From contig OY756144.1 in assembly GCA_963576785.1 (NCBI GenBank), positions 1,178,001-1,242,000 of the forward strand: DNA of 64,000 nt, written 5' to 3'. Shown one piece after another: positions 31,970 to 42,112 of the stretch; the first letter of the stretch is position 1; the number at the start of each line of letters is the position of its first letter. A program made the position numbers and the translations under genes. This DNA comes from Chlorophyllum brunneum (Eukaryota > Basidiomycota > Agaricomycetes > Agaricales > Agaricaceae). The notes beneath the pieces were generated by a model that was not told the DNA's origin, ran no database searches, and saw only the letters and a program-made list of their open reading frames with translations.

Positions 31970-33718
31970 TTAATGCCTGACTCCTTGGTCCGCAACAGGC
32001 GGGGCCTGTCCGTTGCCTATCATAACTCTGACCCCGGTACTCGTAACATCATCAACGGTCAAGTAGATGTAGGCTACAATTACCTCAGTTTGTTAACCAA
32101 TTTCAGGATGGCAACAACACCGGGGCCAGGAGGATAGACACGATTGTTCGGGGGACTTGTGACGGTGAATGTCTTGCCACTCTTTGAAAGTTGTGCGTCC
32201 ATAAACACAAGGCGAGAGCTCGAGTGGAAAGCGTGAGTTGAGAAGCCGAGGTCCATTAGTGCAACTGTATCAAAGGGGGTTAGTTTGAACATTTGCATGG
32301 TAACGTAGCTAAAAACACCTTTGATCTGCCCCTTTCTGAGGTGCGAGGGTATAGAAATATCGACATGAAACCTGGAGTTGAACGCAATTTGCTTCGGGAC
32401 ATTGAAAAGCACAGGCCGCTCCATAGACATATATGGAGGATTGAGATATTCGATACGAAATTCACTAGGAAGCACATATGTAAGTCGAAGAGTGTTAAGA
32501 AAAAGATGTTATAGCCACCTAGTGTACTTGATGTCTGTGACGATGTAACCGTTCAAGTTAGAGCCGCCAATCATAATGTTCCTAATGAATCATAAGCGGT
32601 TGACACCTGGGAAGCTTGCGCAACATACCCCTTTGACGTCAAAGTTACAGAGGAATGGTATATGCGAGCAATGTCAGTGGTTGGCATGCCTCTATTACTG
32701 ATACGCTTTTTGTGAGGTGCGTTTGGCGTATACAGCGAAGGTGTGAAACTAGATGTACGCTTGATTATCAGACCTGGCAACCGGAATCCAGAGCGTTACT
32801 CACGCTGGATGGTCTGAATTTGATTGACCGACAGGTTCCTTCGTGGAATTGAAGGCATCGACCAGTCTGTGCGCCGTTAATGATTGGGACTTGTCCATTT
32901 GGCATAAGAATCATTTCCGGCATCATCCTTGCTTCCAACATTTTCTCAATCTCCCAGCCTCTCTTGACTCCCTCGGGTGTTAGGACCATGCGGCTGCATT
33001 GATCCGTGGCTGGATCTTGCGATGATAATTGCAAGCTTGGAGTACGATCGTCCGAAGCAGTACCACCACAGACCAAAACCTCCGGAGTGTAATGTGGTGG
33101 ATGAAGAGGTAGCAAGGTGGCTGTGCCGTCAAAGGGGTTGGTGACCTTGACCCCCATGGGAATGTCGGGAAGGGCGGTTTCAGTGTTAGTTTCAATATCG
33201 TAACTGATGGTTTGGTTCCCGGCGGCGATCCAGATTCTACCATCTGGGAGGGCAATAGTTCTTTTGACTGGGGATGGAAAAATGAACAAATGCAGATGGG
33301 CTGGGGAGTTACTGAGGGAACATGTTTGCCGGGCCACTGCGGGCTAACATGGCGGATGTCCTTGCAGCACCATCGTCCTTCGAAGGAAAAAACTCATAGT
33401 TGTTGATAGGATCGGTGTTGTAGAAGGGCGTTTTGTCGTGCATGCCCCCAGCGATGAACTTAGACAAAGCTCATTAGCAACGGAGACGGACAGGCAAGAA
33501 GGGACTCACCAGAGAGCCATCAAAAATTCTACAGGTGGATGGGTACCACCGCGTCTCTGCGAGATGCATGGCTGGGGGATCATCCAACAAAGTGCAATTC
33601 AGCCCAGCTGGGGTCAGTACAAGGCTCCCAGATTCTGATGCCCATACATCCATCTCTGGCTTGGGATACAAATGAACCCCAGTGTCCACCAACACTAACC
33701 TATAACATCTGAGTTGAG
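31970..33718 (-). pseudogene. glyoxal oxidase (AA5_1-type radical copper oxidase), 3' part of a transposon-split gene
   Basis: Glyoxal oxidases are secreted copper-radical enzymes that make H2O2 for lignin-degrading peroxidases. From the insertion point the conserved order is [99 protein letters not shown] and [20 protein letters not shown]. The galactose-oxidase-like C-terminal domain follows (ALMDLGFSTHAFHSSSRLVF, NNRVYPPGPG, and after one more intron YLTVDDVTSTGVRVMIGNG), with TAA at 31970. A frameshift (2 nt lost or 1 gained) near 32,858 separates NGAQTG from the [18 protein letters not shown] that should continue it. The intron junction near 33,290 also has no in-frame consensus solution. 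The 5' end is missing here; it lies at 51,476-51,802. Confidence 0.85.
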
Positions 33719-34026
33719 TGTTGGGAGACAAATACGCGTTGATGCCCGATGTAATAGGCGGGGTCGGCAGTACGAAAAGTAGCGGTCAACGATGCACTGA
33801 CCAGTTTCCGTATGTAGTTTTGTTTCATCTTTGTCACCCATAGCATACTAGTCTTTGTTTCACCTCCCGCACACCTCAGTTCTCGCGTTTCGAGACTGAG
33901 GTGAGCATGTTCTTTAGTATATTCAAAACGTAGCTAACATGTATTGTAGAGCTTTGTACTTAGGTGGCTATTTCAATATATGAGTTCTCGCGTTTCGAGA
34001 CTGAGAGCTTTGTACTTAGTTTCACA
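33719..34026 (+). repeat. copia 5' LTR
   Basis: 308 bp, TG...CA ends. It contains a near-repeat of TCTCGCGTTTCGAGACTGAG at about 33,883 and 33,985 and of GAGCTTTGTACTTAG at about 33,950 and 34,006. The 3' copy differs mainly by C/T and G/A changes. Confidence 0.95.
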
Positions 34027-34040
34027 GGTTATGGGCCCCA
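34027..34040 (+). promoter_or_regulatory. copia primer-binding site (half-tRNA-iMet type)
   Basis: GGTTATGGGCCCCA directly follows the LTR. It is complementary to the anticodon arm of initiator tRNA-Met (core CCCATAACC), the primer used by Drosophila copia and yeast Ty5 after tRNA cleavage, rather than to a tRNA 3' end. Confidence 0.65.
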
Positions 34041-34086
34041 TCCCCTTGCACTAAAGTCAAATCAGTACTGCGAGAATTCAAACGTT

Positions 34087-35632
34087 ATGGCCTCAGTAAA
34101 CGATATATTGCCCAGTACAGTGCCTGAGCTCGATGTGTCTGGAAGGAACTGGATGGTGTTTTTGCTCTGGTTCAAGACTGTAGTTCGAGGTAAAGGATTG
34201 TGGGGGCATTTCGATGGATCCGGTCCACGTCCAAAGCTACCTGAACCTGTGACACCACAGGCTGCACCAATTCCACCATCCCCTATGCCTCAAATACCAG
34301 GTGCAGGAACACCAACACAGGCGGCTAGTACAGCTGCTGCTGTCCACCAGCGCCACCTAGTCCAGCAATCACCGTAACTCCCGAAATGGTTGAAGCTTGG
34401 GAGTGTAATGAGGATATTGCTCATTTACTGCTCGCTCAATGCCTCCCTGATGGAGTTCTTCTACAAGGGCAAATATTCGTCGCAATTTTATGGCCTCGAA
34501 ATGCCCAGATAAGAGTGATATTTGTGTGTTCTTGAATTCCCTCCGAGCAAGAAGAGCAGAATGTGCATTTATGGGAGCTGAAATCAGTGAGGACAACTAT
34601 TGTGATACTATAGTCTCCGGACTACCATGGTGGTTACAAACCTTTGCTTTGAATCAGCTAGTGGCTGCATGGCTCAGTTCTCCATTCAAAACAATTGATC
34701 CAAAGCTCCTTATCGTTGTCATATATAATGAATAGGAGAGGACTTACCCAAAACAAGCAGTTGGAATGGGTCAAAGGCAGGAAGGGAATGAGTCATTGGT
34801 GGTTGAAGCTGGTGAGAAAGAGAAAGGAAAAGGAAAAGGACAGGAGAAAGAAAAAGAGAAGAAAGGAAAGAAGAAGGGAAAGTATTTTATCTATGGAAGT
34901 GAAGACCATTGGAAGAAAGATTGCCTGCAGAAGAAAAAGGATGATAATAAAGTGGCAGGTGAAAAGGGTTAAGATGGACCCAGTACTAATATAGCTGTGG
35001 AGAATGACAAAGAAAAGGAAGATGAATCCTTGGTGGTAGAAATTTGCATAGTCAGTGAACCAAACCTGTGGACTCAAACTGAAATCTTTGATTCTGACTT
35101 TTCCTGACATATCTCACCTTACTGCAACATCTTTACAACATTTGAGCCAATTAAGCCATATCCCTTACAAACAGCTAATTGTCAATAGTTCAATACAGTC
35201 GGTAAAGGGGACATCAAGTTGGACATTCCAAATAGCCAAAATAAAATGTCAACACTCCATTTGAAGAATGTCTTGTACTTCCCTGATGCCGGTTATACAT
35301 TAGTCTCAATTGGACGCCTGGATAATGATGGTTATTCCATAATATTTAGTAAAGGGAAATGTGTAATTCATAGAAGTACTGGCAAACAAGTTGCAGAAAT
35401 CCCAAGGAATAAAAGAGGGCTGTATAAGTTTGTTAAAGATGTTGAAGAGCAGGTGTGTATTGTCAATGAATCACCTACATTGGAAACCGTATATTATCAA
35501 TTGGGCCATGTCTCATTGTCCACATTACGGTGGCTAGTATCTGACAATTCAATTGCTGAAATTACCATTTCAGATGGAGATGGAAAGACTAGCATTCTGT
35601 GTAAGTCTTATATGTTTGGAAAGGTAACATAA
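34087..35632 (+). pseudogene. copia gag, protease and GAG-pre-integrase remnants
   Basis: Gag starts at ATG 34087 with VPELDVSGRNWMVFLLWFKT and KGLWGHFDG, typical of fungal copia Gag, then breaks into several frames. The zinc knuckle near 34,885 reads KYFIYGSEDHWKKDC: both first Cys of C-x2-C-x4-H-x4-C are Tyr, each a TGT-to-TAT change. The protease motif at 35,090-35,098 is DSD instead of DSG, followed by a TGA where CGA is expected. From 35,219 a clean frame gives the GAG-pre-integrase domain (LHLKNVLYFPDAGYTLVSIG; LGHVSLSTLRWLV). The frame is cut by the first gypsy insertion at 35,667. Not functional. Confidence 0.85.
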
Positions 35633-35666
35633 TCTTGAATCTTCAAAGTCTGTCAAAGTAAGCATG

Positions 35667-35959
35667 TGTTACGAACTATAGATAGACCGTTCATTCCTAT
35701 CTCGCGCCCATTACCTCGTGTACCCTCACACCTGTTTCACCCCTCATTCCATCTCCTGTTTCATCTCTAAAGGCTATGCCTCTTATCTGACTCGTCTACT
35801 CGTCCCCCTTATTATTAGCCTCCTCTACTAGTATATAAAGTGTAGTAATACTTGATGTATTCCTTACACTTTACCAATCGTATCATCCCTTCTTCCTTTC
35901 TCTACTTCCTCCCTTTATCCAAAGGCTTGCAACCTGAGTCAGAGACTAAGGTCGTAACA
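35667..35959 (+). repeat. gypsy A 5' LTR
   Basis: TG...CA, 293 bp. A TATA box (TATATAAAG at 35832-35840) lies 34 bp before the ACACTTTACCAA segment (35866-35877) that matches the priming site. Confidence 0.96.
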
Positions 35960-35960
35960 T

Positions 35961-35972
35961 TTGGTAAAGTGT
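35961..35972 (+). promoter_or_regulatory. gypsy A self-priming primer-binding site
   Basis: TTGGTAAAGTGT, one base after the 5' LTR, is the exact 12-nt reverse complement of ACACTTTACCAA in the LTR at 35866-35877, where the transcript is expected to start. This is the Tf1-type self-priming arrangement. Copy B keeps the same 12-mer (50560-50571, - strand). Confidence 0.7.
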
Positions 35973-36052
35973 CATTCGACTCACCTTGCAAGAGAGGTGC
36001 CATTATTTGTAGCTAGGCTTGGAATAATAGCCTCCGACCAGAACGACAGTAT

Positions 36053-37291
36053 ATGAGCAACAGTAGCTCATCGAGAACACCGAGAAGACACAGAGCTCCG
36101 AGACCAACAGATATCCAGGGTTCACCTATAGCAACAGGATCTAAACAATCAACAGAATCAGAAATCCCTGAAGGCCTTAAACGGCAGAAATCCGAACACA
36201 GTGTAGACGAAAGTACAGCTCTATTTGAAACCGAATTCGACATAGAAGTCGCCGAAAACACATCCGATATAGATATCGCCGAGACCTACGAGAAAGAATC
36301 CGAGCACAGCACAGACGAAGAACCAGCTCCATTTGAAGAAGAAATTGACACAGAAGTCGCCGACGCCACAGCCGATATAGAAATTGCCGAGACCCACGAA
36401 CACAGCAAACTAGAGACAGAACCAGAAATGACAGAAGAAGTCAACATCCCAAAGAACCTAGCCCCAGAGCCAGGATATTTCAATGGAGACAGAACCCAAT
36501 TTGACGATTGGTGGAGAGCAATATCCTTATGGTTAATGTTCAACAAGATAGATGAAGAAGAACAGAAGATAGTGGCAATTTTAGCAAGAATGAAAGGAGG
36601 ACTAGCAGGTCCATACGCCAACACACAGCTACAAGCCATCCAAAACAAGAAGACACCAGACTGGGACGACTTTACGAAGGAAATAGAAGCCACATTTTCC
36701 TTGGGAAATAGGAAAGCCATAGCAGAAGGAGAAATCGAGACGTTCAAACAAGGAAAGAAGAACACGGCAGATTTCTTGATCGAGTTCGAGGCACTGAAAG
36801 CCCAAGCGGGGACAGACGACACCCACGCAATATTCCTTCTCAAACGCCACACCAGAGCAGACATCATTCGAACGATAGTAGGCTACCCGACAACCTCTGT
36901 CCCAACGACATACACCAAATGGAAAACTACAATCCTCGCAGTAGGACAGGGGTACGAAGCAACAGACATCACCCGAGGAGATATCAGAACCACAACCGGA
37001 GTTACTTATGGAGGCAGAGGACAACCCATGGAGATAGGAAGACAAAGGGCGGACACCGATCAAAATGGAAAACCGAGGTGCTACAACTGCAACCTCTATG
37101 GGCACATTGCCAAATACTGCAGGAAGAAGACGAAAGTCACATACACCAAGATAACGTGCTACAACTGTGGCAAACAGGGCCACATCTCGAAGAACTGCCG
37201 GGCACCCAAGAAAGCGCATATCAGAGAGATCAACGAGGACGATGAACAAGAAATGGAGGAGAAAGAGGATTTTGTCGAAGGCTCCGAGTAG
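36053..37291 (+). CDS. gypsy A Gag polyprotein
   Basis: 412 residues, intact. The first 140 residues are acidic and contain an internal repeat of a Ser-Glu-His-Ser/Asp unit (SEHSVDESTALFETEFDIEV and SEHSTDEEPAPFEEEIDTEV). The capsid-like region follows (GYFNGDRTQFDDWWRAISLW; NRKAIAEGEIETFKQGKKNT). Two CCHC zinc knuckles end the nucleocapsid part: CYNCNLYGHIAKYC and CYNCGKQGHISKNC. It packages the element RNA. Pol is in the -1 frame relative to gag, with a 46-nt overlap. Confidence 0.93.
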   Translation: MSNSSSSRTPRRHRAPRPTDIQGSPIATGSKQSTESEIPEGLKRQKSEHSVDESTALFETEFDIEVAENTSDIDIAETYEKESEHSTDEEPAPFEEEIDTEVADATADIEIAETHEHSKLETEPEMTEEVNIPKNLAPEPGYFNGDRTQFDDWWRAISLWLMFNKIDEEEQKIVAILARMKGGLAGPYANTQLQAIQNKKTPDWDDFTKEIEATFSLGNRKAIAEGEIETFKQGKKNTADFLIEFEALKAQAGTDDTHAIFLLKRHTRADIIRTIVGYPTTSVPTTYTKWKTTILAVGQGYEATDITRGDIRTTTGVTYGGRGQPMEIGRQRADTDQNGKPRCYNCNLYGHIAKYCRKKTKVTYTKITCYNCGKQGHISKNCRAPKKAHIREINEDDEQEMEEKEDFVEGSE

Positions 37292-40200
37292 GCGCAAACC
37301 CGCGAGCCAATAAATCTAGAGTTTCTATTTTATCCCACAATAGACGATATGTGATCCCCCAAAAACGAAACTCTACACGCGAACTTCTCCTCGACTCAAC
37401 AATCCAGACAAGAAAAGGACGCAGACAAATCACAACCCTCGTAGACTCTGGATGCACCCATACGTGCATAGCACAACGAACGGTAGACGAAGAACAGATC
37501 CCGACTAAACCTTTGGAGACCCCGATCAGAGTAATCAATGCTGACGGCACAGAAAATAAAAAAGGGGAAATAACGGACAAGGCACAACTGGTATTAAACA
37601 ACGGCAACCATATGGAACAAATCGACGCGCTAGTAACCCAACTGGAAAGTGCGGACTTATATCTTGGACACGACTGGCTGGTCAAGCATAACCCGGAAAT
37701 CGACTGGAACAACCACGTCATACGATTCACCAGATGCCCGGATGATTGCAAAATATCACATAGCGACATACGGTTCAACGAAAGAATACAGGCAGTCAAG
37801 GAACACATTGAAGAGAAAAAGGCGGACCGGACGAATGATGAAGACCTACCACCATACCTCCGACGATACACCCACCTATTCAACAAAAGCAACTTCGATA
37901 AACTACCCGAGCACACGGTATGGGACCATGAAATAAACCTGTCTGAAGACGCCCCCCCAGTACTACAGTCCAAGGTCTACCCAATGACAATAACAGAGAA
38001 ACAAGAACTACAGAAGTTCCTCGACGAGAACCTTGCCTCAGGACGAATCAGACCATCACAATCCCCCTACGCCACCCCATGTTTCTTTATACCCAAAAAG
38101 GACGGAACCAAACGCCTGGTACAGGATTACAAAAAGCTGAACGAACACACTATCAAGGATAAAACACCACTACCACTCATAAGCGAAGTCCTAGACCGCC
38201 TAAAGGATGCAAAGGTGTTCAACAAGCTCGATATCATTTGGGGATACAACAACGTCAGGATTAGAGAAGGGGATGAATGGAAGGCAGCATTTGTAACAAA
38301 TAACGGATTATTCGAGCCAACAGTCATGTTCTTCGGAATGAGCAATTCGCCAGCGACCTTTCAAAGGATGATGAACACGGTATTTCGGGAAATGTTACAC
38401 GAAAGAACACTTGTCAACTACATGGATGACTTTGTCATTCCAGGAACCACGCAGGAAGAACTCGAGGAAAGAACAATGCGGTTCTTAGACATTGCAGCCA
38501 AGTACCAACTTTACTTCAAGCGGTCAAAATGCGTGTTCAATGCAAAAGAAATACCCATACTAGGCTTTATAGTTGGACAAGGCAGCGTTAAAATGGAGGA
38601 GGAGAAGGTGAAAGCAGTAAGAGAATGGCCAACACCCAAATCCGTAAAAGACATCGAAAAATTCCTGGGCTTTGCAAACTTCTACTGACAATTCATACAA
38701 GACTTCAGTAACATAGCAACACCACTACACGAACTAAAGAAGAAGGACGCGCAATAGTCATGGTCAGAACGACAACAGCAAGTGTTTGAAAAAATCAAGG
38801 AGAAAATCACGAGCGAACCAATACTAGCAATGCCTCAAGACAGAGGACAATACAGGGTAGAAGTAGACACATCGGGATATGGAGTAGGAGCGGTGTTGTC
38901 ACAAAACCAGAGTGATCAGTGGCACCCAATCGCCTTTCACTCAAAAACAATGACACCGGCAGAACGAAACTACCAAATCTACGACAAAGAACTACTAGCA
39001 ATCCGGGAAGCAGTCAAAACGTGGAGACAGTATCTACTTGATGCCAATGAACCATTCGAGATATGGACGGACCACAAGAACTTAGAATACTTCAGGAAAC
39101 CACAACAACTCACAGGACGACAAGCAAGATGGCAACTGGAACTACAAGAATATCGCTACATGCTAAAACACATACCCGGAAAGACAAACACAAAAGCAGA
39201 CGTACTATCAAGACTAGCAAAAACGGACACCACCAGAGATAACACAGATATCACACTATTACCCGACCACTTATTCGATAACACCACCACCGAAATCAGA
39301 CAAATTTGGGAAATATCGGGAGAAGAAGACCTGAAACACCGACTACGAAAGGAGCAAAGAAGAGAAACACAGTGGCTAAGAGAAAAGGAGAAACGACCAG
39401 AGGAGATATGGGAAACCGATGGATTACCCATGTTTGAAGGAAGAATATACGTACCACCAAACGCCGAGTTACGCCAAGAAATACTCCAACAACACCATGA
39501 CAAAATGGACGTAGGACACCCGGGACAGCATAGAATGATCGAACTCCTCAAAAGGACATATTGGTGGCCACAAATGTGCAATGATGTTAAACGATACATC
39601 AAAGGGTGCGACACATGTCAGCGAAATAAGATACTCTGGATACGACCTACCACACATCTCCATCCACTACCGATACCCATCGGACCATGGGAAGAAATAT
39701 CAATCGACATGATAGGACCACTACCAGAATCAGAAGGATATGATGCGATACTTGTCATTGTTGATCGTTTCAGCAAAATGATCAGATTACGTGCAGTTAA
39801 CACCACCCTATCATCCGAAGAGTTAGGAGATATCTATCGTGATGATATATGGAGACAACACGGAATACCCCGCAGGATCATCAGTGACAGAGGACCACAG
39901 TTCGCATCAAAATTCATGGCAGAACTTTGTAGAGCAACCGGCACCCAATGTAACCTATCCACAGCATACCATCCACAAACAGATGGTCAGACAGAGCGCA
40001 TCAACCAGGAGGTTGAAGCATACCTCAGAAACGTAATCAACCATGCGCAGGACAATTGGAAAAAATGGCTCAGCACAGCGGAATTCCAGTATAACAACAA
40101 AACACATAGTGCCACAGGACATTCACCGTTCCAGATAGTATATGGACGACATCCATGGAAAGGGGATATCTCAAACATATCCAAGGCACCTGCGATCACG

Positions 40201-40773
40201 GAACGAATACAGGAATTACAAGACATGCGCCAAAAAACGATTGAGATGCTACAACAGAGCCAGACGCAAATGGGGAAACGGAATAGCACTAAACCAGAAC
40301 GCGAGTATGAGCCAGGAAGCCAAGTTTGGCTCGAAGCGGACAACATTAGGACAACAAGGCCGACAAAAAAACTTGATCATAGGAGATATGGACCATTCAG
40401 GGTAAAAGAAAGAATAGGTGAAACAAGCTACCGACTGGAGCTACCTAAAACATGGGCGATACACGACGTGTTTAACAGCAGACTCCTCACCCCCTATCAC
40501 AAACCCGAGTATGACAGCCAGTGCACTCCACCACCACCGATTCCCGAGATAATCAATGATGAGGAACACTACGAGGTAGATGAAGTCCGAGGACACCGCA
40601 CAAGGGGAAAACGAAAACAGTACCTAATACACTGGAAAGGATATACGTCCGAAGAAGACACATGGGAAGATGAGGCAAATTTGGAAAATGCCAAGGGGGC
40701 AGTACAAGAGTTCATGAGCAAGGTTTCGAGGACGAAACCTATAAAAAGGGGAGGTAAAAAGCAGCAATTATGA
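37246..40773 (+). pseudogene. gypsy A Pol polyprotein (PR-RT-RH-INT-chromodomain), two nonsense codons
   Basis: The frame opens at 37246 inside gag and runs to TGA 40771. The protease motif is TTLVDSGCTHTCIA. RT reads PKKDGTKRLVQDYKKLNEHT, FFGMSNSPATFQRMMN and VNYMDDFVIPG. RNase H reads YRVEVDTSGYGVGAVLSQ and DKELLAI. The integrase zinc finger is HPGQHRMIELLKRTYWWPQM with CDTCQRN; DDE residues are in IDMIGPLPES, SDRGPQFASKF and later helices. A chromodomain closes it (YLIHWKGYTSEEDTWEDEAN), placing it among chromoviruses. Two stops interrupt the RT-RNase H linker: TGA at 38686 (NFY*QFIQ, probably CGA before) and TAG at 38755 (AQ*SWSE, probably TGG). Both are deamination-type changes, so this copy is inactive without suppression. 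Confidence 0.93.
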
Positions 40774-40810
40774 ACAACAGACCTCGCATTCCAAGCAACC
40801 ACTACACTCA

Positions 40811-41611
40811 ATGCATCACTCGTGGTATCCACTTCACCCTCAACTTTGCCAACTATCTTCACAATACACCATGCCCGCTGAACGCCAACTTACTCCATAC
40901 CCCTACCTCAAAGAATTCGATGAACTCGTCCCAGAAAGAACCAGCCATGAGGAGCTCGTGGAAGGAGAAACCCTAGTCGACACCATGATACTATTGGGAG
41001 TAGCAATGAAGGCAACCCAAGAAGGGGCATCTAAAATAATGGATACCCTATCCGACACCACTCCAAGACTCAATCAGTTTATCATCGACGAAGGAAGGAG
41101 AGACCAGTTAGAGAGACACCTATATGAAATCAACGACGACCTGCAACTTATTGTCATCTCCAATATGCGAGCTTGGATGCATAGCATCCTCGTAGCCCTA
41201 GCTGAACGACTTAATACATATGAGTCAAGGAGCACAGAAAACCTCTCCCACCACATTGTCAATCGACTACTTGTTAGCAACGACCCATTCCCCATCCAAC
41301 ATCACATCTGTCATAAATGTAAGCAAAAGACACAAGAAGCAACAGCCGCCGATCAACTGCTTCACCCCGACGTCGAAGAGGAAGTAGCCCACCTCCAAAC
41401 CATCCTCACCACGGTAGTACCCCCCATCACACCTATAACCTTCCACCCGCCGCAGGGATACAACACGTTGAAATCGGAAGGCGAAAAGGACAACGAATAT
41501 TGGAGGGGCATAGTGCATAAACTCCTAAGCAATCACACCAACGACAACATCACGTACAATAATCACACCCACTTCCTGTTCAAAGAAGGTCCACCCCACG
41601 CGCCCCTCTAG
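40811..41611 (+). CDS. gypsy A extra ORF (ORF3) downstream of pol, unrecognised
   Basis: Up to 266 residues from ATG 40811; an ATG at 40871 (MPAERQLTPYPYLKEFDEL) in better context gives 246. No transmembrane segment or signal peptide is seen. The middle is strongly helical (PRLNQFIIDEGRRDQLERHL; MHSILVALAERLNTY). A HHICHKCKQKT segment has a C-x2-C pair. The TAG at 41609 is probably a mutated TGG: in copy B the frame reads APLWIGL and stops 12 nt later. The same ORF is in copy B, so it belongs to the element. I recognise no homologue. It may also start from a 68-aa frame whose ATG (40770) overlaps the pol stop as ATGA. Confidence 0.75.
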   Translation: MHHSWYPLHPQLCQLSSQYTMPAERQLTPYPYLKEFDELVPERTSHEELVEGETLVDTMILLGVAMKATQEGASKIMDTLSDTTPRLNQFIIDEGRRDQLERHLYEINDDLQLIVISNMRAWMHSILVALAERLNTYESRSTENLSHHIVNRLLVSNDPFPIQHHICHKCKQKTQEATAADQLLHPDVEEEVAHLQTILTTVVPPITPITFHPPQGYNTLKSEGEKDNEYWRGIVHKLLSNHTNDNITYNNHTHFLFKEGPPHAPL

Positions 41612-41814
41612 ATCGGGTTATGACGTGTTGACAAGACACCTCTCATCGGAGGAAACAAGAAGGACTTAGCCAGAGCTCTGGGAGCTGCCATACCTATGAA
41701 CGAGTAAATTCTCATCGCGCCTTCCTACCTTTTCCAAACTCCGTATGTTTTACTTTACAAAGGACCTTTACAGTAATACGCATCATGAGGACATGAGGCT
41801 TGAAAGGGAGGTAT

Positions 41815-42107
41815 TGTTACAAACTATAGATAGACCGTTCATTCCTATCTTGTGCCCATTACCTCGTGTACCCTCACACCTGTTTCACCCCTCATTCCAT
41901 CTCCTGTTTCATCTCTAAAGGCTATGCCTCTTATCTGACTCGTCTACTCGTCCCCCTTATTATTAGCCTCCTCTACTAGTATATAAAGTGTAGTAATACT
42001 TGATGTATTCCTTACACTTTACCAATCGTATCATCCCTTCTTCCTTTCTCTACTTCCTCCCTTTATCCAAAGGCTTGCAACCTGAGTCAGAGACTAAGGT
42101 CGTAACA
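41815..42107 (+). repeat. gypsy A 3' LTR
   Basis: 293 bp. Differs from the 5' LTR at three positions: TTACG to TTACA near the start and TCTCGCG to TCTTGTG. Confidence 0.96.
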
Positions 42108-42112
42108 GCATG

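Larger units (their letters stand above)
35667..42107 (+). mobile_element. Ty3/gypsy chromovirus, copy A
   Basis: A 6.44-kb element with 293-bp LTRs (35667-35959, 41815-42107), TGTTACG...CGTAACA ends and a GCATG target duplication (35662-35666, 42108-42112). The LTRs differ at three sites, all CpG-type C-to-T or G-to-A in the 3' LTR. Order: 5' LTR, self-priming site, gag, pol (PR-RT-RH-INT-chromodomain), extra ORF, AAAGGGAGG polypurine tract, 3' LTR. Nearly intact apart from two nonsense codons in pol and a probable one at the end of the extra ORF. Confidence 0.97.

Noticed and set aside
36629..37973. Two long - strand frames (222 and 247 codons) in gypsy A
   Set aside because: Antisense of gag and protease; copy B has the mirror frames. 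No motif of their own.
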